Of a DNA stretch of 64,000 bases, positions 51,234 through 59,628 are shown piece after piece. The notes beneath the pieces are model-generated. The model was given only the letters and a program-made list of their open reading frames with translations. It had not been told where the DNA came from and did no database searches. The stretch is from an uncultured Butyricimonas sp. Its GTDB lineage: Bacteria; Bacteroidota; Bacteroidia; Bacteroidales; Marinifilaceae. Every line of letters begins with the position of its first letter. The stretch's first letter is position 1. A program made the translations under genes and the position numbers. The stretch covers positions 37,220-101,219 of the forward strand of contig CALUHX010000002.1 of NCBI GenBank assembly GCA_944320555.1. Reading direction: 5' to 3'.

Positions 51234-52448
51234 TCACATCCCGGACAACAACTCTCTGAACAAAGCCCTCATCTCCTCCCCCGCCTCCTGCCCCTTCCGC
51301 TCGCGGAAATAAGCGGCGAACAACCCCTCCACGTCCGTCCGCAGCCGGTAAATCGACTCCACCCGCTCGTTCCCCCTCCCCACGCCTGTCACCTCCGGCA
51401 CGAACGACACGATTCCGTCGTGCGCCCCGTTCAGCCGCCTCATCTCCGCCGCCGTCAGGTAAGTCTCCGTCGCCACCGTCAGCTCCACCCACTTCTCCCC
51501 GTTCTCCCGCAACCACTCCACCGCCTCGTCCACCCCCTCGAAACGCCCCCGCGCCAGCCTCCTCCCCGACCGCAGCGGCACGCGCCTCACCTCCGCCCGT
51601 CCCCCCGGCTCCGCATCCACCACCAGCACGCACTTCTCCTGCCCCGCCTCGCTGAAACTGTAACACAAAGGACTACCGCTGTACATCACCGGACAACCCG
51701 CCCCCCCCACCGACTGGCAACGGTGCAAATGCCCCAGCGCCACGTACTGCACCCCCTCCGGCACCGCCGACGTCCACACCGCATCCGCCCCCCCGATGTT
51801 GACGGGCCGCTCATCGTCAGGCTCCTCCGGCACCTCCTCCGCATCCCTCGCCATCAGCAAATGCCCCGCCAGCACGTTCACCCCCGCCCCGTCGCAATAC
51901 CGCTCCGCCAACCGCCCCCAATGCTCCCGCAGCCACTCCCGCGTCCCCTCCGCCTGCTCCTCCACCCCCACGAACCGCCCCAGCCTCACCCCGTTCGCGT
52001 ACGGCGTCAGCAACAGCCGCAACGGATAATCCGCGCCCGGCACCCGGAACTCCGCAAACCCCTCCTCCGCCCGCATCAACTCCACCCCTCCCTCCGTCCG
52101 TCCCCCCACCAACACCTCCAGCGGACTCCCCGCCAAGAACACCCCGCACTCCCTCGCCAACACCCCCGGCGCCGCCACCCGCTCCGGCGAGTCGTGGTTC
52201 CCCGCGATTGCCACCACCAGCCGCCGCCCCCCGTCACCCAGCTCGTGCAGCGTCCGGTACAGCAGCCCCGCCGCCTCGTTCGGCGGATTGAACGTGTCAA
52301 ACAAATCCCCCGCCACCACCACCGCGTCCACCCCCTCACTCCTCGCCACCCCCGCAATCTCCTCCATCACCTCCCGCTGCTCCTCCCCCCTCTCCCTCTC
52401 CCCCAGCCGCTTCCCCAAATGCCAGTCCGACGTGTGCAATATCCTCAT
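51234..52448 (-). CDS. sbcD: SbcD, Mre11-like exonuclease subunit
   Basis: This encodes 404 residues. The calcineurin-like nuclease motifs are in order: SDWHLGK (7-13), AGDLFDTFNPP (about 46-56), AGNHDSPERV (about 80-89), a later GHLLMARD and ALGHLHRCQ. The C-terminal region (about 270-400) is the cap and SbcC-contact domain. It cuts DNA with two metal ions in the SbcCD complex that processes hairpins, palindromes and protein-blocked ends. It is followed by sbcC after 18 bases. Confidence 0.95.
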   Translation of the reverse strand: MRILHTSDWHLGKRLGERERGEEQREVMEEIAGVARSEGVDAVVVAGDLFDTFNPPNEAAGLLYRTLHELGDGGRRLVVAIAGNHDSPERVAAPGVLARECGVFLAGSPLEVLVGGRTEGGVELMRAEEGFAEFRVPGADYPLRLLLTPYANGVRLGRFVGVEEQAEGTREWLREHWGRLAERYCDGAGVNVLAGHLLMARDAEEVPEEPDDERPVNIGGADAVWTSAVPEGVQYVALGHLHRCQSVGGAGCPVMYSGSPLCYSFSEAGQEKCVLVVDAEPGGRAEVRRVPLRSGRRLARGRFEGVDEAVEWLRENGEKWVELTVATETYLTAAEMRRLNGAHDGIVSFVPEVTGVGRGNERVESIYRLRTDVEGLFAAYFRERKGQEAGEEMRALFRELLSGM

Positions 52449-52451
52449 AAC

Positions 52452-52709
52452 TCACCCCTCCACCACGTCCAGCGGCGACCGCTTCATCACCAACGGATAA
52501 CGCTCCGGATGCCTCAAACTCTCAATCTCAAGCTCCACGTCCAAATCCGGCCACCCAATTGCGTCCGGCCCCGTCATCCTCACATTCAACGCGCTGCTCA
52601 CCCGTGCGTCCCGCAACCACGGCACCCGGTTGTACGACACAAAATAATCCTGCCCCATCACCGACAACAACATTCCCTCCCCGTTAATCATCAACACGCT
52701 TGCCGACAT
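52452..52709 (-). CDS. DUF2442-like small protein
   Basis: This encodes 85 residues from ATG 52709, or 96 from ATG 52742. The pattern GMLLSVMGQDYFVSYNRVPWLRDA, then IGWPDLDVELEIESL, matches DUF2442 proteins, which are usually encoded with a DUF4160 partner. It overlaps the DUF4160 gene (52684-52935) by 26 bases with the shorter start. The pair has the size and overlap of a toxin-antitoxin module, and the DUF4160 fold is thought to resemble RelE. That function is not proven. Confidence 0.68.
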   Translation of the reverse strand: MSASVLMINGEGMLLSVMGQDYFVSYNRVPWLRDARVSSALNVRMTGPDAIGWPDLDVELEIESLRHPERYPLVMKRSPLDVVEG

Positions 52710-52935
52710 GGGCCGCGAACTGTAACTTAAACTCGTCTCCATACTTTTCCACCAATTTCGTTATCTTTTTCAAATCCTTACTGCCAAACCCGCAATTACT
52801 CGCCAACTCCACCTCCGGCTCCAGCCAAAACTTGGCCTCACACCCGGCCTTCACGACATGAATATGCATCCGTACCTCCTCGTTCGAGTACACCTTAAAC
52901 ACAAAACCGTCTTCCTGTCTAAACTTGGGACTCAT
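52684..52935 (-). CDS. DUF4160-like small protein
   Basis: This encodes about 83 residues from ATG 52935. A TTG seven codons upstream is less likely. The sequence FKVYSNEEVRMHIHVVKAGCEAKFWLEPEVELASNCGF matches DUF4160, whose family pattern is a YSNE segment, a His-Ile-His core, and AKFWLEP followed by ELA. It is the first gene of a pair with DUF2442 (52452-52709). The role is likely toxin-antitoxin-like or a small regulatory partner. No experimental function is known to me. Confidence 0.75.
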   Translation of the reverse strand: MSPKFRQEDGFVFKVYSNEEVRMHIHVVKAGCEAKFWLEPEVELASNCGFGSKDLKKITKLVEKYGDEFKLQFAAHVGKRVDD

Positions 52936-52962
52936 ATCCTTCAATTTATCATGCAAATCTAA

Positions 52963-53628
52963 TCAAAAAAATCGCCCCGCCCAAACATCGCCCCGCTTTT
53001 CCGCCTCACCGCCCCCCCCGTCGCGGTACTCCCGCGGCGTCAGCCCCGTGTTCCGCTTGAAAAAGCGCAAGAAATGCTGCGGGTAACGGAACCCCAGCAG
53101 CTTCGCCACCTGCTTCACGCTCAGCCGGAGATTCAGAAGAGCGTCCTTCGCCGCCTCCGTCAGCCTCCGCTGCACGTGCTCCTGCGCCGTCAGCCCCGTC
53201 CTCGCCTTCACCAAATCCCCGAAATAATTCGGCGACAGGCACAACGCCTCGTGCGACGCGTACGAGAAAAACGTGAAGCGCCCCATCCCCGCGCCCAAAG
53301 CCGTCCCCCGCAGGAAATCGGGATGAAACAGCAGCCCCACAGCCTCCGGCACCGGCCCCCCGGCCATCCGCGAAATCCCGATGGTCTGCCCCGGAGCGAA
53401 ACAAATCACCGTCCCGTCGTCGAAATCATACCTCGTCTTCCCGTAGTCTATCGTGATGCCCACCGTCTTCACCAGAAAAAGAGCGTAAAACCCCAGCGTC
53501 ATCCGGTGCGTCGGCTGATTCTCCGAACGGTCGAAACGCACCACCCCCACCTGGGGATGCCGCGTCTCCACCCCGAAAAAACGCCCGTACTCCTCGAGCG
53601 TGTCCGCCTTAATGATATCCGTGTCCAT
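52963..53628 (-). CDS. AraC-family regulator with an internal deletion
   Basis: This encodes about 221 residues from ATG 53628, preceded by a GGGAGAAAGGGG Shine-Dalgarno-like stretch. The N-terminal cupin-like part and the C-terminal AraC helix-turn-helix (LSVKQVAKLLGFRYPQHFLRFFKRNTGLTPREYR) are intact. Full-length relatives are about 300 residues and have roughly 80 residues between FFSY-x-S-x-EALxLS and LSPNYFGDL. Here these two blocks are joined directly (HEALCLSPNYFGDL), so the linker helices are missing in frame. It may still bind DNA, but its response domain is probably changed. Confidence 0.78.
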   Translation of the reverse strand: MDTDIIKADTLEEYGRFFGVETRHPQVGVVRFDRSENQPTHRMTLGFYALFLVKTVGITIDYGKTRYDFDDGTVICFAPGQTIGISRMAGGPVPEAVGLLFHPDFLRGTALGAGMGRFTFFSYASHEALCLSPNYFGDLVKARTGLTAQEHVQRRLTEAAKDALLNLRLSVKQVAKLLGFRYPQHFLRFFKRNTGLTPREYRDGGGGEAEKRGDVWAGRFF

Positions 53629-53936
53629 GTCCGTGTCCCCTTTCTCCCGCGAAAATAACCATTCCCCCGCCCCCGCGGAAACGGACCGGCGAAAACAAGT
53701 AACCGGGGTACTTTTTCCCGTCATGCGGGTAATCCCCCGCCCCTCCCCGTAAAAGACCGGCGGATAACGCGCCACGCCCCCGGACGCCATCTCCGCTCAC
53801 GCGCGCCCCCGCGAACTCCACCACAAACCTCCTTTCCAATTAACATTGACACTCCCGCGAACACACAAAAAACCTCCCGCCGCCACAGAGACAGCCCCAA
53901 ATCCTCCCTCCGCGTTGCCGCTGAAAGAGCACCCCC
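53629..53936. other. 308-base GC-rich gap upstream of the AraC gene
   Basis: An open frame continues upstream from the AraC start to 53790, but its residues are low-complexity and lack family resemblance. Nothing else convincing is visible: no clear promoter box, no terminator with a T run, and no repeat matching other parts of the window. Confidence 0.4.
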
Positions 53937-54551
53937 TCACGCCAGCGGCACCGAGGGCGACGCTTTCCGCCCGTCGACGCTGAGGACGAAAGCGTACACG
54001 CGGACCTCCGCCGGAGAGTCGGGCAGCGTCCACTCCGCCGAGCCGCCCGTCCCCCGCGCGCCTGCCTCGACCGCCACGCCGAACCACGTGCCGGCCTCGC
54101 GCCACAGCAACGCCGCATGCACCGCGTCGTCCGTCCGCCCGCCGAACGAATTCCCCTCGGCCTCCCAGGCAAAACGCACCGTCGCCCCCTCCACCGTCGC
54201 CTCCGCCCGCGGCGGCCTCAGGCTGCCCCACGAGCACGCCAGCCGTCCGAAATCCACCTCCCGGCGGTCCTTCCCCGCAACCACCTCCTTGTTGTGGCTC
54301 ATGAACGCGTTCCACGCCGTCCAATTCCCCGGCCGCTCCGGGAACCCCTTCCGAATCACGTCCAGCATCCCCCGTCCCAGCTCCGACAACGCCCCGAACC
54401 CGTCGCTGCGCTCCGTCCTCTTCCGCCGCCGCTTGCTCTTCGGCGCGCGCTTCTTCCGCGCCATGTTGCGCCCGTCCCTCGTCACGTAATACGACACTCT
54501 GCCCAACCGCCCCTCGAACGCCCCCGCCGTGTCCGGAAACACCTCCGCCAT
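53937..54551 (-). CDS. DUF6266-like protein (left copy)
   Basis: This encodes 204 residues. The N-terminal GRLGRVSYYVTRDGRNMARKKRAPKSKRRR and the middle FGALSELGRGMLDVIRKGFP, WTAWNAFMSHNKEVV resemble the DUF6266 family of Bacteroidetes proteins, in which a basic G-x-V-G-x start is followed by a helical segment and beta-rich C-terminal half. Role unknown. A paralogue faces the opposite way at 55145-55810, and the two are transcribed outward from a symmetric intergenic element. The Shine-Dalgarno region (AAAGGAGG) resembles that of the other copy. Confidence 0.68.
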   Translation of the reverse strand: MAEVFPDTAGAFEGRLGRVSYYVTRDGRNMARKKRAPKSKRRRKRTERSDGFGALSELGRGMLDVIRKGFPERPGNWTAWNAFMSHNKEVVAGKDRREVDFGRLACSWGSLRPPRAEATVEGATVRFAWEAEGNSFGGRTDDAVHAALLWREAGTWFGVAVEAGARGTGGSAEWTLPDSPAEVRVYAFVLSVDGRKASPSVPLA

Positions 54552-54831
54552 AATGTCCTCCTTTCTTTTTCGTTAAACCTGTCACAAATATACGCGCGAT
54601 TTTCCACATTCCCGCCATTCCCGCCCCCGAAATCATCCGGCCAATCCGCTCCGGCTCGATGCCCCCTCACCCTGCACTCACAGGGCAACCGTACCCGCCT
54701 CCATCCTCTCCCCGCCCCTCCTTCAATCCTCCCTCGCCCCTCCGCCTCCAGCCAACCACCTGTGTCCCAATCCACTCCATCCACTTCCACCACTCCCCTC
54801 TCCCGCCCCGGCAGTCATCCGGCAGGGGACA

Positions 54832-55071
54832 GACAGGGTGTTGGCAGGGTGTTGGCAGGGAGATAGCCCGCAAATAATCCATTGATAACCCGTGTATTAT
54901 CCGTATCAAACGCTGATTAAACGCTGATCAACGGGTAATCAACGGGTGATATATCACCCGTTGATTAGGAAATGACAAATAATTTATGTATATTCGCATC
55001 GGATTATTAATGGCAAACTTACGGTTTAACGACGACCTGTCTCCCTGCCAACCCCCTGCCGGCACCCTGTC
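54832..55071. repeat. 240-bp double-dyad element between divergent DUF6266 genes
   Basis: The gap 54552-55144 has no gene. Outer inverted repeats of 32 bp (54832-54863 and 55040-55071; 29 of 32 match) and a perfect 30-bp palindrome (54937-54966) have exactly the same centre, between 54951 and 54952. The arms between them are not complementary. ATCAACGGGT-type units recur at 54928-54936, 54939-54947 and inverted at 54956-54964. Two promoter-like boxes lie inside: TATATTCG on the plus strand (54989-54996) and TAAGTTTG on the minus strand (55021-55014). It is compatible with an invertible switch or a MITE. Confidence 0.62.
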
Positions 55072-55144
55072 AGGACAAAGCCGGAGGCGGCGAACGGACA
55101 GATGAAACAATTGAAAAACACAACCATTAAAAAAGGAGGACACG

Positions 55145-55810
55145 ATGAAGATTATCAACGCGGAGGGAGGACAGATGAGCGGGCGGGTGGGCAACATGAT
55201 TTATTACGTGAGGGACGGGAAGACGTACGCCCGGCGGGCGCGGATTCCGGGGAAGAAGCGGAAGTGGGAGACGGAGGGGCGCGACGAGCGGAACGCGGCG
55301 GCGGCAAGGCGGTTCGGCGTGACGCAGCGGATGTACAGCCTCTTCGCGCGGGAAGTGTCGCCGGAGATTTGGCGCGCGGCGGCGAGGGCGAGGGGGATGA
55401 TGGCGGCCAACCTGTTCCACTCGCTGAACTTCGCGTGCGTGGACGGGCAGGGCCGGCTGGCCAACCCGGAGGCGTTCCGCTTCTCGGAGGGGGAGCTGAC
55501 CGTGCCGCCGGGGCTGACGGTGGCGCCCGCGGGCGGGGACGCGGAGGGGACGTGGTTCGAGGCGGCGTGGGAGGCCGAGGAGGAGTGGGGACTGGCCGCG
55601 CCGACGGACCGGCTCGTCGTGGGAGTGATGTACGCGGACGACCCGCTGTCGACGCGCCTGGCGGCGGAGGTGTCGGGGACGCGGGGCGAGCTGCACGGAC
55701 GCTTCCGCCTGGAGACGGGCCGCGGCGGAGCGGCGCACGCCTATCTCTTCTTCGCCCGGGAGGACGGCGCGGCCTTCTCCCCCAGCCGCCACTTCCGCCT
55801 GGAGGCGTGA
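55145..55810 (+). CDS. DUF6266-like protein (right copy)
   Basis: This encodes 221 residues. The N-terminal MSGRVGNMIYYVRDGKTYARRARIPGKKRK and the following FGVTQRMYSLFAREVSPEIW and LFHSLNFACVDGQGRL correspond to the same regions of the left copy (53937-54551). The C-terminal half is beta-rich. Function is unknown, and the family is widespread in Bacteroidetes. The start is at ATG 55145 after AAAAAAGGAGGACACG. It is transcribed away from the left copy, so both are controlled from the symmetric intergenic element. High GC throughout. Confidence 0.68.
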   Translation: MKIINAEGGQMSGRVGNMIYYVRDGKTYARRARIPGKKRKWETEGRDERNAAAARRFGVTQRMYSLFAREVSPEIWRAAARARGMMAANLFHSLNFACVDGQGRLANPEAFRFSEGELTVPPGLTVAPAGGDAEGTWFEAAWEAEEEWGLAAPTDRLVVGVMYADDPLSTRLAAEVSGTRGELHGRFRLETGRGGAAHAYLFFAREDGAAFSPSRHFRLEA

Positions 55811-55816
55811 CGCTTT

Positions 55817-56155
55817 TCACCGCACCCCGTGCTGCCTTAGAATTTCTTGTATTTCCGTCTCCGAAAGGTTCTCCCGCTCCGACTTGTCATAGAGATAGCG
55901 AAGCCCGATTTCCCCGTCGTCCTCCGCCGCAGCTATCAGCGTGATGAGCCTCGCACCTCCGCTTTTCCCCTTGCCTTTCGACCGGATGGCCATGCGCACC
56001 TTACGCACGCCACCGCCCAAATCAACGCCCTGCTAAGGATTCTCCAACAGGCTTTCGCTCAATTGCCTCAAGTCCTCCTCCAGCGAATGGTAGCGTTTGC
56101 TCAGCCGCTTGAACTGCCGCTTGAAGGCGGGACAGACTCTAATTGTGTAGCTCAT
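55817..56155 (-). pseudogene. RelE/ParE-family toxin with a premature stop codon
   Basis: From ATG 56155 the frame encodes 40 residues of a RelE-type toxin (MSYTIRVCPAFKRQFKRLSK ... LLENP), then a TAG at 56035-56033. The same frame goes on with QGVDLGGGVRKVRMAIRSKG, then KGKSGGARLITL, and ends RYLYDKSERENLSETEIQEILRQHG, completing a full-length 112-codon toxin. The single nonsense change inactivates it unless reinitiation makes the 67-residue C-terminal part. The antitoxin (56139-56405) is open and overlaps the toxin start by 17 bases. Confidence 0.78.
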
Positions 56156-56405
56156 GGAAGAAATCCTCTAACGGTTGGCCTTTCAATTTTCCCTCCCGGG
56201 CGAGCCGGATTTGCTCGCCCACCTCGTGCAGGTCCGCGATGATTTCCTCCTTCGTCTGCGGACGCGTCTCTTCTTTCTTGGCGCGCTCTTTCGAGAGGAT
56301 GCGGGCAATGCTCCGCTTGATGCGCTCCAGCACTTCCGCCTCCTCCACGCCGACGATTTCGCTCAAAAGCTCTCCCCGCAATGTGTTTATCTGTGTCGTG
56401 CTCAT
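56139..56405 (-). CDS. Antitoxin of the nonsense-mutated RelE module
   Basis: This encodes 88 residues from ATG 56405 (MSTTQINTLRGELLSEIVGVEEAEVLERIKRS). The acidic, helical sequence with KKEETRPQTKEEIIADLHEVGEQIRLAREGKLKGQPLEDFFHE is typical of an antitoxin that wraps its toxin with the C-terminal half. The start, and also the region upstream, is matched by an eroded copy on the other side of prfC (58225-58490). Since its own toxin has a premature stop, it may be kept to neutralise related toxins or is simply left over. Confidence 0.72.
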   Translation of the reverse strand: MSTTQINTLRGELLSEIVGVEEAEVLERIKRSIARILSKERAKKEETRPQTKEEIIADLHEVGEQIRLAREGKLKGQPLEDFFHELHN

Positions 56406-56582
56406 AGTCGTGCCCTTTGGTTGTCCCGACAGATATACGCAAACTTTTCCAACCCCGCCACATTCTTCGCCCCGCTTCTTTCGCCGCCACGGGAAAAGCC
56501 GTCCCAAGGGGAAGGAAAGGAAATATGACGCACGGCCGCGATCGAGGAAGGGAGAGAGGGGGACGAAGAGGGAGGAGGGGGT

Positions 56583-56612
56583 TTTGATTTCGGGGAGAAT
56601 GTTGTATCTTCG
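56583..56612 (+). promoter_or_regulatory. Promoter of prfC
   Basis: A -33 TTTG at 56583-56586 and a -7 TATCTTCG at 56605-56612 are separated by 18 bases. The second fits TAnnTTTG with one change. The ATG follows at 56637. Confidence 0.6.
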
Positions 56613-56636
56613 CGGGCGCAATAACAAGGAGACACT

Positions 56637-58214
56637 ATGGGATTCAAGGAAGAAATAGCGAGGAGGCGGACGTTCGGCATCGTGAGCCACCCGGACGCCG
56701 GAAAGACGACGCTGACGGAGAAGCTGCTGCTGTTCGGGGGCGCCATCCACGTGGCGGGCGCAGTGAAGTCGAACAAGATAAAGAAGACGGCGACGTCGGA
56801 CTTCATGGAAATCGAGCGGCAGCGGGGGATATCGGTGGCCACGTCGGTGATGGGATTCGAGTACGAGGGAGTGAAAATCAACATTCTGGACACGCCAGGG
56901 CACCAGGATTTCGCGGAGGACACGTTCCGCGTGCTGACGGCGTGCGACAGCGTGATTATCGTCATCGACTCGGCGAAGGGAGTGGAGGCGCAGACGCGGC
57001 GGCTGATGGAGGTGTGCCGGATGAGGCGCACGCCGGTAATCGTATTCATGAACAAGCTGGACCGCCCGGGGATGGACGCGTTCGATCTGCTGGACGAGGT
57101 GGAGCGGGAGCTGAAGATAGGGGTGACGCCGCTGAGCTGGCCCATCGGGAACGGGGACCAGTTCAAGGGGATTTACAACATCCACCGGGAGAACCTCCAG
57201 CTCTACTCGGCGAGCATCCAGACCATCACTGAGGGCGTGGAAATCGGGGACATTGCGGGACGGGAGCTGGACGAGCGCGTGGGGGAACGGGCTGCGGGGA
57301 AGCTGCGGGAGGACCTGGAGCTGATACGGGAGGTGTACCCCGGGCTGGAGCGGGAGGAGTATCTGGCGGGACGGGTGGCCCCGGTGTTTTTCGGGTCGGC
57401 GCTGAACAATTTCGGGATACGGGAGATGCTGGACTGCTTCGTGGAAATCGCGCCGTCGCCGCTGCCCCGGGAGACGGAGGAGCGCATGGTGTACCCCGAC
57501 GAGGAGAAGTTCACGGGGTTCGTGTTCAAGATTCACGCGAACATGGACCCGAACCACCGGGACCGGATAGCGTTCGTGAAGGTGTGCTCGGGCCGGTTCC
57601 TGCGGAACACGAACTATTACCACGTGGGGCTGGGCAAGACGCTTAAGTTCTCGACGCCGACGGCTTTCATGGCGTCGAAGAAGTCAATCATCGACGAGGC
57701 GTACCCGGGGGACATCGTGGGGCTGCACGACACGGGGAATTTCAAGATTGGCGACACGCTGACGGAGGGGGAGAAACTGCATTTCAAGGGGATTCCGTCG
57801 TTCTCGCCGGAGCTGTTCAAGTACATCGAGAACGCGGACCCGATGAAGTCGAAGCAGCTGGCGAAGGGGATAGACCAACTGATGGACGAAGGGGTGGCGC
57901 AGCTGTTCGTGAACCAGTTCAACGGGCGGAAGATTATCGGGACGGTGGGGGCGCTGCAGTTCGAGGTGATCGAGTACCGGCTGCTGCACGAGTACGGGGC
58001 GGCATGCCGATGGGAGCCCATCAACCTGTACAAGGCGTGCTGGATCGAGGCGCAGGACGCGGCGGAGCTGGAGGATTTCAAGCTGCACAAGGCGCAGTAC
58101 ATGGCGAAGGACAAGTGGGGGCGGGACGTGTTCCTGGCGGAGTCGCAGTACATGCTACAGATGGCGCAGGGGAACTACAAGGGGCTGACGTTCCACTTCA
58201 CGTCGGAGTTTTAG
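56637..58214 (+). CDS. prfC: Peptide chain release factor 3 (RF3)
   Basis: This encodes 525 residues, the usual length for RF3. GTPase motifs: G1 [13 protein letters not shown] (17-29), switch I with [18 protein letters not shown]3 DTPGHQDF (about 87-94), G4 MNKLD (about 140-144). The C-terminal domains II and III contain [25 protein letters not shown] and [10 protein letters not shown], typical for RF3 as opposed to EF-G. It recycles class I release factors from the ribosome after termination. It has its own promoter and is flanked by inverted copies of a toxin-antitoxin module. Confidence 0.96.
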   Translation: MGFKEEIARRRTFGIVSHPDAGKTTLTEKLLLFGGAIHVAGAVKSNKIKKTATSDFMEIERQRGISVATSVMGFEYEGVKINILDTPGHQDFAEDTFRVLTACDSVIIVIDSAKGVEAQTRRLMEVCRMRRTPVIVFMNKLDRPGMDAFDLLDEVERELKIGVTPLSWPIGNGDQFKGIYNIHRENLQLYSASIQTITEGVEIGDIAGRELDERVGERAAGKLREDLELIREVYPGLEREEYLAGRVAPVFFGSALNNFGIREMLDCFVEIAPSPLPRETEERMVYPDEEKFTGFVFKIHANMDPNHRDRIAFVKVCSGRFLRNTNYYHVGLGKTLKFSTPTAFMASKKSIIDEAYPGDIVGLHDTGNFKIGDTLTEGEKLHFKGIPSFSPELFKYIENADPMKSKQLAKGIDQLMDEGVAQLFVNQFNGRKIIGTVGALQFEVIEYRLLHEYGAACRWEPINLYKACWIEAQDAAELEDFKLHKAQYMAKDKWGRDVFLAESQYMLQMAQGNYKGLTFHFTSEF

Positions 58215-58224
58215 CGCGGGGGCA

Positions 58225-58490
58225 GAAAGGCGCGCGTATTTGCCGGAAGCGCCCAAACGGGCCCTGTCACGGGCACGACACAGACAAACGCACCGCGCGG
58301 GGGGCTTTTGAGCGAAATCGCCAGCGAGGAGGAAGCGGAGGCGCCGGAAGGAATCAAGCGGAGCGTCGCCCGCGTCCTGCCGCCGGAACGCGCAAGGCGC
58401 ACATGGCCACCAAGACGAAAGGCAAGGGGAAAACTGAAAGAACTGGAAGCGCACAGGTACAAATCGCAGGAAACGACCGCCATATGGAGA
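58225..58490 (+). pseudogene. Eroded toxin-antitoxin remnant
   Basis: The plus strand from 58225 matches the leader and antitoxin gene of 56405-56139: GCACGACACAGA is shared and the start codon ATG is ACG here (58269-58271). Translation gives LLSEIASEEEAEAPEG and IKRSVARVLPPERAR, beside the intact LLSEIVGVEEAEVLER. Past it, another frame has TKGKGKTERTG, recalling the toxin core SKGKGKSGGAR. The copy is inverted relative to the one on the left of prfC. No open product remains. The stretch to 58566 has no other feature. Confidence 0.62.
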
Positions 58491-58566
58491 GTCTCCGGAA
58501 GCCGCCAGCCACGAACAGGTTATCCGAAACGAATTTCTTACATTCGCGAGAAAATATTCAGAAGAC

Positions 58567-59604
58567 ATGCTTGCATACACATATATCGAACACGGAAGAT
58601 TCGAGCTGGTGGAGAAACCCAGACCGACCTTGCAGGAGGAGGAAGACGCCATTGTACGCGTGACACTGGGGAGTATTTGCACGAGCGACTTACACATCAA
58701 ACACGGAAGCGTGCCCCGGGCCGTCAGAGGAGTGACCGTCGGACACGAGATGGTGGGCATCGTGGAAGAAACCGGCGCCAAGGTCCGGACGGTCAGGCCC
58801 GGCGACCGGGTGACAGTGAACGTGGAGACTTTCTGCGGAGAATGTTTCTTTTGCAAACACGGACACGTCAATAACTGCACCGACCCGAACGGGGGGTGGG
58901 CCTTAGGATGCAGGATAGACGGCGGGCAAGCCGAACACGTGAGGGTGCCCCACGCCGACCAAGGATTGAACCGGATACCGGACAATGTGAGCGACGAGCA
59001 AGCGTTGTTCGTGGGCGACATTTTGGCCACCGGCTTCTGGGCCGCCCGCATATCGGAAATCCAGCGAGAGGACACGGTGCTGATTATCGGAGCGGGCCCC
59101 ACGGGTATCTGCACGCTGCTTTGCGCCATGCTCAAACAGCCCAAACGCATCATCGTCTGCGAGAAATCGGCGGAAAGAATCCGCTTTGTCCAAGAACATT
59201 ACCCGCAAGTGCTGACCACAACGCCAGAAAGATGCGAAAGGTTCACACGGCAAAACAGCGAGCACGGTGGCGCCGACGTGGTAATCGAGGCGGCCGGAGG
59301 CGAAGAGACATTCCGCATGGCGTGGCAATGCGCCCGCCCGAACGCCATCGTCACCATCGTCGCCCTCTACGACGCGCCACAAATATTGCCCCTTCCAGAG
59401 ATGTACGGCAAGAACCTGACGTTCAAGACGGGCGGAGTGGACGGGTGCGACAGCGAGGAGATTCTGCGCCTAATCGCAAAGGGACTCATTGACACCACGC
59501 CTCTCATCACCCACCGATTCCCGCTGGGCGACATCGAGGAGGCTTACCGGATTTTCGAGAACAAGCTCGACGGTGTGATCAAAGTGGCCATCGCAGGGGA
59601 ATGA
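58567..59604 (+). CDS. Zinc-dependent alcohol dehydrogenase (MDR family)
   Basis: This encodes 345 residues. The catalytic zinc ligands are Cys in GSICTSDLH (about 38), GHE (59-61) and a later residue. The structural zinc loop has four cysteines in CGECFFCKHGHVNNC (about 90-104). The nucleotide-binding fold has IIGAGPTGICTLL at about 174-186. It oxidises or reduces a secondary alcohol or polyol with NAD(P). The substrate is unclear. It is a single gene, with the TA remnant upstream and a transposase scar downstream on the opposite strand. Confidence 0.93.
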   Translation: MLAYTYIEHGRFELVEKPRPTLQEEEDAIVRVTLGSICTSDLHIKHGSVPRAVRGVTVGHEMVGIVEETGAKVRTVRPGDRVTVNVETFCGECFFCKHGHVNNCTDPNGGWALGCRIDGGQAEHVRVPHADQGLNRIPDNVSDEQALFVGDILATGFWAARISEIQREDTVLIIGAGPTGICTLLCAMLKQPKRIIVCEKSAERIRFVQEHYPQVLTTTPERCERFTRQNSEHGGADVVIEAAGGEETFRMAWQCARPNAIVTIVALYDAPQILPLPEMYGKNLTFKTGGVDGCDSEEILRLIAKGLIDTTPLITHRFPLGDIEEAYRIFENKLDGVIKVAIAGE

Positions 59605-59628
59605 CACTCTCACACAGGAAATTGTGGG

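Noticed and set aside
56406..57623. 494-codon minus-strand frame covering prfC and the antitoxin
   Set aside because: Only the last 88 codons (from 56405) resemble a protein. The rest is antisense to prfC.
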